Positions 34,731 to 42,119 of a stretch of DNA of 64,000 bases are shown in pieces. The translations under genes and the position numbers were made by a program. The notes beneath the pieces were generated by a model, which ran no database searches, was not told where the DNA came from, and was given only the letters and a program-made list of their open reading frames with translations. The stretch comes from Ideonella_A intermedia_A. GTDB lineage: Bacteria; Pseudomonadota; Gammaproteobacteria; Burkholderiales; Burkholderiaceae_C. Every line of letters starts with the position of its first letter. Positions within the stretch are counted from its first letter, which is position 1. The DNA lies in contig CALRPU020000007.1 of the NCBI GenBank assembly GCA_943370175.1, forward strand, positions 62,001 through 126,000, given 5' to 3'.

Positions 34731-35597
34731 ATGCGGGACCTCAATCACGACTTCAAGCAGTTGGGCCAGCGCAATCGCGATGGCTCGTTCCAGACGCAGC
34801 ATGACCGGGAGAGCATCCTGGCGCTGGTGGCGAACCAGTTGGCCGAGGGCGGGTTCAAGCACCTGCGGGCGCAGGGGATGCGGACTAAGCATGTCGAGCA
34901 CCTGGTGCAGCGATGGCATGCGGAGGGGATCTCGGTGGGGACGTTCAAGAACCGGATGAGCGCGCTGCGCTGGCTGGCCGAGAAGATCGACAAGCAGAAC
35001 ATCGTGGCGCGGGACAACGCGGCCGATGGGATCGCGGATCGGCGGCACGTGACCAACGAGAGCAAGGCGACGGTGCTCGATGGCGACAAGCTGGCGAACG
35101 TGTCGGACCCGTACACGGCGATGTCGCTGCGGCTGCAGGCGGCGTTCGGGCTGCGGCGGGAGGAGAGCATCAAGTTCCGGCCGGAGTGGGCGGACCGTGG
35201 GGACCACCTGGCGCTGAAGGCAAGCTGGACCAAGGGCGGCAAGGAGCGGGAGGTGCCGATCACCAATGAGACGCAGCGAGACGTCTTGAGACAAGCGAAG
35301 GCGCTGGCCGGGGACGGCAGCTTGATCCCAGTGGACATGTCGTACGTCGACCAGCTCAATCGCTTCAAGGCCCAGACGGCGCGGGCCGGCATCGACCATG
35401 TACACGGGCTGCGGCACGCCTATGCGCAGGCCCGCTATGAGGAACTCACAGGGTGGAAGGCGCCGGCGGCCAGTGGTCCGAGCTCGAAGCAGCTGAGCCC
35501 CGAGCAGAAGGCCGTGGATCGGGAAGTGAGGCTGACCATCTCGCGCGAGCTCGGCCACGAGCGGGAGCAGATCACGGCGGTGTACTTAGGCCGGTAG
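34731..35597 (+). CDS. tyrosine-recombinase-like integrase domain protein
   Basis: A 288-aa protein starting MRDLNHDFKQLGQRNRDGSF. The N-terminal SAM-like region (KHLRAQGMRTKHVEHLVQRWHAEGISVGTFKNRMSALRWLAEKI) and the catalytic half are both present: Arg in GLRREESIKF, HGLRHAYA (HxxR), LGHEREQ, and a Tyr near the end in TAVYLGR. This belongs to the phage integrase/Integrase_1 group often found on ICE-like and plasmid elements. The ATG at 34731 is preceded by GGAAAGGAG at a 9-bp distance; the longer frame from 34584 has no such site. It converges with the P4-type integrase. Confidence 0.8.
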   Translation: MRDLNHDFKQLGQRNRDGSFQTQHDRESILALVANQLAEGGFKHLRAQGMRTKHVEHLVQRWHAEGISVGTFKNRMSALRWLAEKIDKQNIVARDNAADGIADRRHVTNESKATVLDGDKLANVSDPYTAMSLRLQAAFGLRREESIKFRPEWADRGDHLALKASWTKGGKEREVPITNETQRDVLRQAKALAGDGSLIPVDMSYVDQLNRFKAQTARAGIDHVHGLRHAYAQARYEELTGWKAPAASGPSSKQLSPEQKAVDREVRLTISRELGHEREQITAVYLGR

Positions 35598-35629
35598 GCG
35601 GCCATCCGTCTGATGCAGCCGTCGGCAGC

Positions 35630-36925
35630 TCAGGCCGCCACCTTGCGCCGCGCTTGGGCTGCCTGCCGGAACGGGATGACCTGGCCGGTGCGCTGCACGG
35701 CATCGAGGTAGTCCGCCCACGCGTTCATCATCTCCCGCCGCTCTTCGATGTACTCGGCGTGGTTGTAGGCGGCCCGTGTGCGGTTGTTGTCGATGTGGGA
35801 CAACTGGGTCTCGATGATCTGGTCACGAAAGCCCATCTCGTTGAGCGCGGTCGACGCGATCCCGCGGACGCCGTGGCCGGTCTGCCGGCCTTCGTAGCCC
35901 ATGATCTTCAAGGCCTTGAGCAGCGTGTTGTTCGACATCGGCTTGTCGTGGTCCCGCTCGCCCGGAAACAGGCGCACGGTGCCGCGCTTCCACTCGTCGC
36001 CACGGGCCGTCTGCAGCAGGCGCAGCACTTCCATCGCCTGCGGTGCCAAGGGGACCAGGTGCGGGCGTCGCTTGCCCCGGCGTCCCATGCGTCCCACGCG
36101 GTCGGCAGGGATCGTCCACTCCGCGGTGTTCATGTCGAACTCCTGCCACTGCGCCTCGATCAGCTCCGATGTCCGCACGAAGGTCAGCGACATCAGCTTG
36201 AGCGCCAGGCGGGTGAACACCGCGCCGGGGTAGGCATTGATCTGCCGCATCAGGTCGGGCAGCTCGGCCGCGCCGACCCGTGCAAAGTTCTTGACGTCGC
36301 GCGGCTTCAGAAAGTCGGCCGGCTTCAGGTCTGCCACGGGGTTGCGTGGCGCCAGCTCGTGGGCCACGGCCCAGCGCGTCACCTGGCCGCTCGTCTGCAG
36401 CACACGGCGCGACAGCTCGGCCGCGCCGCGTTCCTCGATCTTCTTGGCCATGCGCACGAAGTGCAGCGCCGTCAGCTCGGCCACGGGCTTGCGGCCGATC
36501 ACCGGGAAGGCGTCGGCCTCGAGCCGGCACATCACGTAGTCGGCGTAGCGCTCGGTCTTGTCGATCTTCCAGTCGGCCCACCACAGCCTGGCGACGGGCT
36601 CGAAGGCGGTTTCACGCGACACGAGCCGGGCGAACTTGGCATCCTTGCGCGCTTCGTTCGGATCGGTGCCGGCCGCGAGTTGCGCCTTGGCCTTGGCATG
36701 CGCCTGGCGGGCTTCGGCCAGACTGACGGCGGGGTAGTGGCCCAGGGCCAGCCGCTTCTCCTTGCCGTCGAAGCGGTACTTCCATCGCCACAGCTTCGAG
36801 CCCGAAACGTTCCGTGCCCCCGGGGGCACGACTTCGAGATAGAGGCCACCCATGTCCGCAAGACGGATGCGGGGGCGATCCGCAGGGCACTTGGCGTTGC
36901 GGCAGCCGGTGTCGGTGAGGGGCAT
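35630..36925 (-). CDS. int: E1 integrase, P4-type tyrosine recombinase
   Basis: A 431-aa integrase with an N-terminal DUF4102-type arm-binding domain (LTDTGCRNAKCPADRPRIRLADMGGLYLEVVPPG, KRLALGHYPAVSLAEARQAHAKAKA), a core-binding middle, and the catalytic domain: Arg in LTFVRTSELIEAQW, HGVRGIASTALNE, QLSHID and Tyr in TRAAYNHAEYIEER. Upstream GGGGAGA supports the ATG at 36925. It sits beside J2 and reads away from it, as P4-type integrases do next to their target tRNA. Confidence 0.93.
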   Translation of the reverse strand: MPLTDTGCRNAKCPADRPRIRLADMGGLYLEVVPPGARNVSGSKLWRWKYRFDGKEKRLALGHYPAVSLAEARQAHAKAKAQLAAGTDPNEARKDAKFARLVSRETAFEPVARLWWADWKIDKTERYADYVMCRLEADAFPVIGRKPVAELTALHFVRMAKKIEERGAAELSRRVLQTSGQVTRWAVAHELAPRNPVADLKPADFLKPRDVKNFARVGAAELPDLMRQINAYPGAVFTRLALKLMSLTFVRTSELIEAQWQEFDMNTAEWTIPADRVGRMGRRGKRRPHLVPLAPQAMEVLRLLQTARGDEWKRGTVRLFPGERDHDKPMSNNTLLKALKIMGYEGRQTGHGVRGIASTALNEMGFRDQIIETQLSHIDNNRTRAAYNHAEYIEERREMMNAWADYLDAVQRTGQVIPFRQAAQARRKVAA

Positions 36926-36960
36926 GGTCGATCTCCCCGGTTCGAGGCGGCCGCGAGCTG

Positions 36961-36993
36961 TGCCCCCAGCCCCTTTCGTTCCGTGCCCCCAAC
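36961..36993 (+). repeat. E1 right arm-type repeats
   Basis: TGCCCCCAGC (36961-36970) and TGCCCCCAAC (36984-36993) sit between the E1 integrase start and J2. They match the pair at the opposite end of E1 (29414-29432), in the same orientation. Confidence 0.55.
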
Positions 36994-37035
36994 CACGCTC
37001 CCAGGGGCGGTGAGATGACAAGAGACGCTATGAGA

Positions 37036-37124
37036 CGTCCAGAAACGACAAAGCCCCGTGGTGACGGGGCTTCAGCGCGGTTCAGTGAGGCGACAAGAGA
37101 CCTCTTGAACCTGGTCTTTGGCGG
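37036..37124 (-). repeat. second copy of the tRNA-Ser downstream region, with terminator hairpin
   Basis: These 89 bp align without gaps to 29254-29342 at roughly 85-90% identity and include the hairpin at 37050-37072. The mismatches cluster outside the hairpin. E1 thus appears to carry its own tRNA terminator region beyond the attachment core. Confidence 0.75.
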
Positions 37125-37132
37125 AGCCGGAG
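37118..37132 (-). repeat. internal attachment core (J2) between E1 and E2
   Basis: TTGGCGGAGCCGGAG is identical to the tRNA-Ser 3' end copy at 51344-51358. No tRNA body follows, so this is an attachment-site duplicate. Confidence 0.8.
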
Positions 37133-37179
37133 ACTGTCAAGCCCCGCGCCGTTGCTTGCTCTCCGAGCAGGTGCCCGTA

Positions 37180-37203
37180 CTGTCCGCCGTGCTGTCCGCC
37201 GTG
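37180..37203 (+). repeat. E2 left arm-type iterons
   Basis: There are two perfect tandem copies of CTGTCCGCCGTG. The right end of E2 has three 12-bp tandem copies of the same core (51161-51196). Confidence 0.6.
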
Positions 37204-37249
37204 TACCAGGTGGCAGCTAGCGGCCGTCGCTCGACCAGAGAATCCGCGA

Positions 37250-37708
37250 TCAGAACAGCAGTCGGTAAGTGGCACCACGGTTGTCCTTGCAAACCCCATG
37301 ACCGTCCACGCCACTGAGCGCAACGTTGGTGATGTATTCGCAGTCGAAGGTCACGCCGCTTGGGCAAATTGCAATGGCAATCCCCTTCTGCGACTTGTCC
37401 ACCGTTGAAACCGAATGGAGCGAGCTGAACAAGGTGCCCCACGGCCCCGCGGCCGCACCAACTCCAACACCGATGCTCCCACCAGTGACGGTTCTGTACT
37501 CGCCCACGCATTCTTCGGCTTCGCGCTTGATCGTTGTTGGGCCGTAGGCCTGCCCCTTCCAGAGGAACGAGCCGGCAAGCACTTTGCCTGTCGACATATC
37601 GAACAACTTGCTTTGAATCTCGCGTGTCGCGCAGGCCGACAGCAGGATCATCGCCAGCAGCGCGGCGGTCAATTGGAGAGCCCGGTGAGTTCGCTTGGTT
37701 GGTGTCAT
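37250..37708 (-). CDS. putative lipoprotein of unknown function
   Basis: A 152-aa protein with a lipoprotein signal: KRTHRALQLTAALLAMILLSAC ends in a lipobox Cys. The mature part has EECVGEYRTVTGGSIGVGVGAAAGPWG, a glycine-rich segment, and paired Cys residues (AICPSGVTFDCEY). No domain is recognised. It is the last gene of E2, just inside the left attachment site, a usual position for a moron gene that changes the host envelope. Codon use fits the neighbouring phage genes. Confidence 0.65.
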   Translation of the reverse strand: MTPTKRTHRALQLTAALLAMILLSACATREIQSKLFDMSTGKVLAGSFLWKGQAYGPTTIKREAEECVGEYRTVTGGSIGVGVGAAAGPWGTLFSSLHSVSTVDKSQKGIAIAICPSGVTFDCEYITNVALSGVDGHGVCKDNRGATYRLLF

Positions 37709-37771
37709 GTGTGCCTGTCATCGAGGTTGGCGAGCGCCTTGCGGTGCCGATATCCACCCAGTATTGCCCGC

Positions 37772-38044
37772 CTAGCCTGCCCGGTCATCCTCAGATTGAC
37801 CACCACGCTCGGCACGCCGCGCCTCGCGCAACATGAACGCCGTGGTGACCTCGCCAGCCGTGGCCTTGGCCGTCGCCACCGCCGTCTCGAAGTGGTCGGC
37901 GGGCATCGCGGCGAGCTGCTGGTAGCGGCTGGATTCGTCGCGGGTCAGTCCCATCTGCGCCAAGGTGGGCGGCGAATCAGTCGCATCGTTCGACCTATTT
38001 GCGCTGCGGCGTCCAGCCGGGGCCAGCTCGGTGACGGCCAGCAA
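37772..38044 (-). CDS. hypothetical phage protein (fragment-like)
   Basis: A 90-aa protein. The segment LAQMGLTRDESSRYQQLAAMPADHFETAVA resembles a motif common near the C-terminus of phage and plasmid ParB-like or methylase-associated proteins. The rest of such a protein is missing, so this may be a truncated remnant. It lies 16 bp after the preceding gene. Confidence 0.5.
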   Translation of the reverse strand: MLAVTELAPAGRRSANRSNDATDSPPTLAQMGLTRDESSRYQQLAAMPADHFETAVATAKATAGEVTTAFMLREARRAERGGQSEDDRAG

Positions 38045-38060
38045 CTCCCCGCACCGCCGC

Positions 38061-38474
38061 TCAGCGCCGCTCAGGCGCCCTCGCCCGGCGTGGCCTGCAC
38101 TCCAGCTCGAGCAACGCGTCCACCTCGGGCTGGGTCAGCGCCAGCGACTCGACGCACGCGCGCAGCAGCTCGTGCAACGTGACATGGCAGGGCGGGATGC
38201 CCGCGGCGGCCCGGCGGTCTTCGGCGGTCTCGGTGCCGGCCTCGATGCGTTGCATCCAGGCCCGGGCCGCGACCAGGTAGCGGCATTGGCCATCGGCATC
38301 GAACAAGGGACCACCGACCGGCAGCAAGCCCTCGAGCGCGTCATAGAGCGCTGAAACCACGGCGGCGAAGCGGCGATCAGCCTCGGTCGGGTCGACCTGT
38401 TGCGGCCGCAGCTCAAGCGCCAGCACGCGCGACCGAAGGGCGGTGCCTGCCTTCGTCCCTTCAGACCTTGCCAC
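38061..38474 (-). CDS. hypothetical phage protein
   Basis: A 137-aa soluble, Ala/Leu/Arg-rich protein with no recognised domain. LRPQQVDPTEADRRFAAVVSALYDAL and the helical C-terminal half (VTLHELLRACVESLALTQPEVDALLELE) suggest an all-alpha fold. Its start overlaps the end of the DUF5681-like gene by 14 bp, supporting co-translation. Confidence 0.6.
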   Translation of the reverse strand: MARSEGTKAGTALRSRVLALELRPQQVDPTEADRRFAAVVSALYDALEGLLPVGGPLFDADGQCRYLVAARAWMQRIEAGTETAEDRRAAAGIPPCHVTLHELLRACVESLALTQPEVDALLELECRPRRARAPERR

Positions 38475-38880
38475 TTCGCGCCTCCAAGGCCGCGATGCGC
38501 GCGGCCAAATCGTCAGTTTCGATCAGCTTCGCCAGCGCGCTCAGGCCGGCCAGGATGTTGGCGGCCTGGCCGGGCGCCACGACCCCAGCACCGGCGGCCG
38601 CCAGCACCGCACGGCCCTGCTCCGTCAGCGTTCCTTCGGGGAGGTGAATTGGCACTGCCTGCTCGGCGGCTTTGATCGTCGGCACGGCACGCTCCAGCAG
38701 AAGCCGGGCGGCCCCGGTGTCGCCGGCCTTCGCCTGCGCGACCAGCTTCTCGATGATGTCGGGCATGTGCTTGGCGATGCTGGCGCGCAGCTTCGCCACC
38801 TCGCCGGCGCCCTTCGCCCGCCCCTTCGGATTCCCGGACTGGCCCGGCTTCCACACGCCCGGCTTGGTCTGTTGGCTCAC
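38461..38880 (-). CDS. DUF5681-like phage protein
   Basis: A 139-aa protein. The N-terminal GVWKPGQSGNPKGRAKGAGEVAKLR is the hallmark of the DUF5681 family, typically found near the packaging genes of tailed phages. The C-terminal half is helical (LAALIETDDLAARIAAL-type). Neighbouring packaging genes are absent here. Confidence 0.72.
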   Translation of the reverse strand: MSQQTKPGVWKPGQSGNPKGRAKGAGEVAKLRASIAKHMPDIIEKLVAQAKAGDTGAARLLLERAVPTIKAAEQAVPIHLPEGTLTEQGRAVLAAAGAGVVAPGQAANILAGLSALAKLIETDDLAARIAALEARSGKV

Positions 38881-38935
38881 CTGCTTTCGTCCTGCTCAAT
38901 CAGGGTGGGACTGGGATGCACGTGGCGCGGCTGGC

Positions 38936-39523
38936 TCAGTGCTGTACCGCACCAGGGCCCCGACCGCGTGCCAGGGCCTCCAGGCGGTCCTCGGCCTGGG
39001 CGAGCTCCTGCCGTGCGTTCTCCACCGCCAGCTCATTGAACGCGCTGAGGATGGCCTGCTCGTCATGGAGGGGCGGGTGCACATGGTTCGCGTGCAACTC
39101 CGCGACCATCATCCGACCGATGGCGTCGAGATGGGAAAGCGCCGGGTCCGCCTCCGCCATGACGGCGTTGATGTTGTAGCCGGCAAAAGCGCCCGCGTGC
39201 TGGTCGCGGCTGTCGGCCACGCCGCCACCCGTGCCAGGCTGGGCTGGCGCCCCGTTGGTGGTGGTGGCCGCCGGTGCAGGCTTGCCCACCAGCGCGGCGG
39301 CGGCGGCCTTCAGCGCGTCGAGGCCGTCGCGGCCGCCCACCAGGGCGAACAGATGCCCGGAGTCGAGCGAGCGCAACAAGGCTGCGACCTCGGACGCGAC
39401 GCGGAGATCGTCGCCGGTGGGCTGGGCCATGTTCGCCGTGGGCGGGAACTTCGTGCGGCGGTCGACCGGCGCCGGGCGGCCCTGCTGGTCGTTGGTGGCG
39501 GGATTGACGGTGAACTTCGACAT
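38936..39523 (-). CDS. hypothetical phage protein
   Basis: A 195-aa protein of unknown function. An N-terminal polar segment (NPATNDQQGRPAPVDRRTKF) is followed by a helical region ending in a charged coiled-coil-like tail (NELAVENARQELAQAEDRLEALARG). No catalytic motif is seen. The gene spacing (35 and 55 bp to its neighbours) fits a late-gene operon. Confidence 0.6.
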   Translation of the reverse strand: MSKFTVNPATNDQQGRPAPVDRRTKFPPTANMAQPTGDDLRVASEVAALLRSLDSGHLFALVGGRDGLDALKAAAAALVGKPAPAATTTNGAPAQPGTGGGVADSRDQHAGAFAGYNINAVMAEADPALSHLDAIGRMMVAELHANHVHPPLHDEQAILSAFNELAVENARQELAQAEDRLEALARGRGPGAVQH

Positions 39524-39558
39524 GGGTCTTCTCCGGTGGTGCGGTGATCGTGGCGCGC

Positions 39559-39936
39559 TCAGACCTTCAAGGTCTTCACCATCAGGGCATCGATGGCTGG
39601 CTTGGCGTTCTCGAAGCCCTTGGCGAGGAAGAGCTTCTCGGCGCTGGCGCGCCGGAATTGCTGGGGGTTCTCGGGGTCGTGAACGGGCAACGCGTATTCG
39701 GCGGTGTAGCCGGCGGTCCCGACCAGCTTGGTCCCCTCCTGCCGCAACATGTTGAAGCGGGAGTTGATGAGCGTGCCGGTGTCGATGGGCGTCAGCACGC
39801 TGGCCTCGCTCGATCCCAGCACCAGCGCACCGAGCACGGCCCGAGCGCCGCGCCGCTCTACCTCGTTGATGAACTCGGGCAACTTGTTGATGATCCGGAC
39901 CTTCTGGACCTTCACGCCGTTGTAGCTGGATGCCAT
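39559..39936 (-). CDS. phage neck/tail-completion type protein (HK97 gp10-like)
   Basis: A 125-aa protein. RGARAVLGALVLGSSEASVLTPIDTGTLINSRF matches the pattern of the HK97 gp10-like family (a helix followed by T-P-x-D-T-G-x-L), and GTAGYTAEYALPVHDPENPQQFRR resembles its central strands. These proteins join head and tail. Their head partners are not seen in E2. Confidence 0.65.
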   Translation of the reverse strand: MASSYNGVKVQKVRIINKLPEFINEVERRGARAVLGALVLGSSEASVLTPIDTGTLINSRFNMLRQEGTKLVGTAGYTAEYALPVHDPENPQQFRRASAEKLFLAKGFENAKPAIDALMVKTLKV

Positions 39937-39968
39937 GGTTCCTCCTTTGGCGCTGAGGTTCTACTGGT

Positions 39969-40289
39969 TCAGCCTGCGGGGTTGGTGGTGGCCGACTCCT
40001 TCGAGGCTCGCGGCTTCCGTGTGGCCAGCGCCCGAAGCTGCTCGTTCTCGGCGGTGAGACGCGCGTTCTCCGCCCGGATCCTCACCAGCTCGTCGGCCAT
40101 TGCGTCACGCGGCTTCGGCGGGGTAACGCGCGGGGTGCCGTCCATGAAGACAGTGGCCTGGGCGTTCGCAGGTGCTGGCCTGACTTTGCCGACGGCCCAG
40201 TGCGGCGTGGGCTGCGGCAGGTCGACGAAGTCGCCAACGGATGCGCCGGCTGGCCAGGGCGCGCGGAGGTGCGTGATCTCGAACAGCAT
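39969..40289 (-). CDS. hypothetical phage protein with C-terminal coiled coil
   Basis: A 106-aa protein. The N-terminal half (LFEITHLRAPWPAGASVGDFVDLPQ) is beta-like and the C-terminal half is a leucine/glutamate coiled coil (ELVRIRAENARLTAENEQLRAL). No family is assigned. A GGTGGGT heptamer array lies just upstream of the start. Confidence 0.6.
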   Translation of the reverse strand: MLFEITHLRAPWPAGASVGDFVDLPQPTPHWAVGKVRPAPANAQATVFMDGTPRVTPPKPRDAMADELVRIRAENARLTAENEQLRALATRKPRASKESATTNPAG

Positions 40290-40303
40290 GGTGTGGTTCT
40301 CCT

Positions 40304-40341
40304 GGTGGTGGGTGGTGGGTGGTGGGTGGTGGGTGGTGGTG
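40304..40341 (+). repeat. GGTGGGT-type heptamer microsatellite
   Basis: About five tandem heptamers of the form GGTGGGT occupy most of the 55-bp gap between two E2 genes. On the plus strand the array has regular G-runs able to form a G-quadruplex; the mRNA (minus strand) would be C-rich. Confidence 0.85.
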
Positions 40342-40344
40342 GCA

Positions 40345-41136
40345 TCACGCGCTGGCGCGCAGCGCTTCCAGCGCCAGCGCTCGGGGGTCGGGCATGTTGG
40401 CCTGGCGGCCGGCCTTGCCGCAGGCGGCGAGGTAGGCGCTGAGGTGCTCGAGGTACGCCGCCAGCGCGATCTGGTGCTGCAATTCGCTGGCGTCTGCCTG
40501 GGCCTCTGCGAGTGCTTTGTGGGCGGCCTGCTGGCTGACCTTCGCCGCTTGCAGTGCGGCCCGTGCCGCTGCGAGCTCCTGCTCGGCGCCGACCTTGGAC
40601 TCGGCCAACGTGTCGATGCGGTCTCGATTTGGGCCGGGCAAAGCGCCCGTGTCCGCGCCCGCCTTCACGGCCGCCAGCAGCAGGCCGGCAGCCTGGGCCT
40701 TGCTGGCCTCGAAGGCCCGCTCCTCGACTTCGATCATGCTGGTGATCGTGGCCACAACGCGCTCAGCATCGGTCACTGCGCCCGCGGCGGACTCGACCAT
40801 GCTGGTGGCAACGCTCACGCGCTGCTCGGCGTCAGCGATGCGGCGCTCAGCGCCCAGCATCCGCTCCAGTCGCTCAATCTCAGGCCGCAACGCGCCCGCG
40901 CTTTGCATGGCGCGGTTCAGCATCTGGCGCGCGTGGCTTTCGGCCCCGGCCGCAGCCGACAGGGCGTCATGGGCGAGGGCGTCATGGCTGTGGGCCGGCT
41001 TGATGGTGAGCTTGGCCTGCTGGTGGGCGGCTTGGGCCTGCTCGTGCTGGCGCCGCAGCGCGTCGAGATCGAGGCGCCGCAGGTCGTCGTTCAACTTGGC
41101 CAGGCGCGCCTGCAGCTCTTGCTCAGTGGTTGGCAT
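40345..41136 (-). CDS. hypothetical phage coiled-coil protein
   Basis: A 263-aa protein almost wholly helical, rich in Ala, Glu, Gln and Leu, with long coiled-coil segments (LQARLAKLNDDLRRLDLDALRRQHEQ and LAAARAALQAAKVSQQAAHKALAEAQ). There is no membrane segment or catalytic motif. Its position after the tape measure gene may indicate a tail chaperone or scaffold, but this is speculative. Confidence 0.62.
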   Translation of the reverse strand: MPTTEQELQARLAKLNDDLRRLDLDALRRQHEQAQAAHQQAKLTIKPAHSHDALAHDALSAAAGAESHARQMLNRAMQSAGALRPEIERLERMLGAERRIADAEQRVSVATSMVESAAGAVTDAERVVATITSMIEVEERAFEASKAQAAGLLLAAVKAGADTGALPGPNRDRIDTLAESKVGAEQELAAARAALQAAKVSQQAAHKALAEAQADASELQHQIALAAYLEHLSAYLAACGKAGRQANMPDPRALALEALRASA

Positions 41137-41482
41137 CGGGAGTCCCGAGTGGTGGTTGCAATGCCGACATCGTCACGGTGTCGCCTGCCAGTTCGGGGGG
41201 GTTTTTGGCAGAACTTCGTGGTCCTGCCTGAAGAGCCGCCGTGATGGCTCGATAGGCGCTTCGCTCGGACAGCCCGCGCGACACCAGCCGGTCACGGATC
41301 GCCCAGCGCTCGACGCTCGCCTCCAGCAGCCTCATGGCCAGGCGACAGGCGATCACTCGCTCAAGCTCGGCGCGCGCGGCCGCGGTACCCACCTCGCCGA
41401 GGATGCAGCGGGCGCCGTCATCACCCGCGGCATCGAGCAGGCGCTCCAGTGCTGCCCGCATCTGGTCGTCGGCCCAGCTCAT
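41123..41482 (-). CDS. hypothetical phage protein, possible HTH
   Basis: A 119-aa protein from MSWADDQMRAALERLLDAAG. The segment AIRDRLVSRGLSERSAYRAITAAL looks like a helix-turn-helix. Its ATG overlaps the preceding stop as ATGA and its end overlaps the next gene by 14 bp, supporting reality despite the unknown function. Confidence 0.6.
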   Translation of the reverse strand: MSWADDQMRAALERLLDAAGDDGARCILGEVGTAAARAELERVIACRLAMRLLEASVERWAIRDRLVSRGLSERSAYRAITAALQAGPRSSAKNPPELAGDTVTMSALQPPLGTPDANH

Positions 41483-41691
41483 CGCGACGCGTCCGACTGG
41501 TGCCCCTCGCTTGCCTGGCGGCGGGCGTGGCCGGGCCACCGTGCGCGGCCGGCACCAGCCCGCACGCCGTTGGCTTGGCGGACACGGGTTCCCCTCATCG
41601 CCGCGCCGTTGCTGGCCCGCCGGGCGGTGGGCTGGGCATTCCGCCTCGCCGTCCACCACCGGCCTGCGCGTGGTTCACGCGAGCGCTTCAT
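41479..41691 (-). CDS. small basic protein
   Basis: A 70-aa very Arg/Ala-rich protein (MKRSREPRAGRWWTARRNAQ). Evidence is mainly architecture: its ATG overlaps the upstream stop as TGATG and its stop overlaps the downstream ATG as ATGA. The composition could also be a GC-rich shadow, so confidence is limited. Confidence 0.42.
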   Translation of the reverse strand: MKRSREPRAGRWWTARRNAQPTARRASNGAAMRGTRVRQANGVRAGAGRARWPGHARRQASEGHQSDASR

Positions 41692-42119
41692 CAGTCGTGG
41701 TCCTCACGAACCGCCGCAATGATCCGAAGCTTCTTGCTCATGGTGCGAGCCGACCGCGGAGGCCTCGGCAGGACTTGGCGCGCCCGCCTTGCTGCCTCGC
41801 GCTCCTGCCACTCCTCGCTCTCATCGACGCGAATGGTGGTGCAGCGGATGACACCGACGTCGGCCACGATGCGGCGTGGGCGGGTCTGCCGAAGCGCGAC
41901 GAGCTCGGACTCGGTCAGCCGGCTCGACCGGTCGAACTTCCAGGCGAGGGGCCGCTTCCATGTGCCCAAGTCGAACACCGTGCTGGGAGATCTGGTGCGC
42001 GGTGGCGCGCGCATCGCGGCCGGGACGATCAGGTGCACGAAGGGCGCCTCGTCGTCTTCGATGTCGTCGTCGCCCACGCTTCGCTCGGGACTGGCTGCCT
42101 CAGAATTGCCCGCGGACAT
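41691..42119 (-). CDS. hypothetical phage protein
   Basis: A 142-aa protein with an acidic start (MSAGNSEAASPERSVGDDDIEDDEAP), then HLIVPAAMRAPPRTRSPSTVFDLGTWKRPLAWKFDRSSRLTESELVALR. It overlaps the end of the tape measure gene by 20 bp, a common arrangement for tail genes following the tape measure. No family is recognised. Confidence 0.58.
   Translation of the reverse strand: MSAGNSEAASPERSVGDDDIEDDEAPFVHLIVPAAMRAPPRTRSPSTVFDLGTWKRPLAWKFDRSSRLTESELVALRQTRPRRIVADVGVIRCTTIRVDESEEWQEREAARRARQVLPRPPRSARTMSKKLRIIAAVREDHD

Larger units (their letters stand above)
29336..37132. mobile_element. E1: tRNA-Ser-integrated genomic island (about 7.8 kb)
   Basis: It is bounded by attachment cores J1 and J2, carries an integrase reading inward from the J2 end, and has TGCCCCCAAC-type repeats inside both ends. 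Contents from left to right: an AT-rich nuclease/NTPase gene, an IS3-family element, a second tyrosine-recombinase-like gene, and the P4-type integrase. The base composition of the cargo gene differs strongly from the roughly 70% GC chromosome, indicating acquisition from another lineage. Confidence 0.82.

Noticed and set aside
37118..37140. Possible second tRNA-Ser at J2
   Set aside because: Only the last 14-15 bases match; no anticodon arm, D arm or acceptor 5' strand is present.
40304..40341. Heptamer array considered as a CRISPR or iteron array
   Set aside because: Units are only 7 bp without spacers; it is a simple microsatellite.
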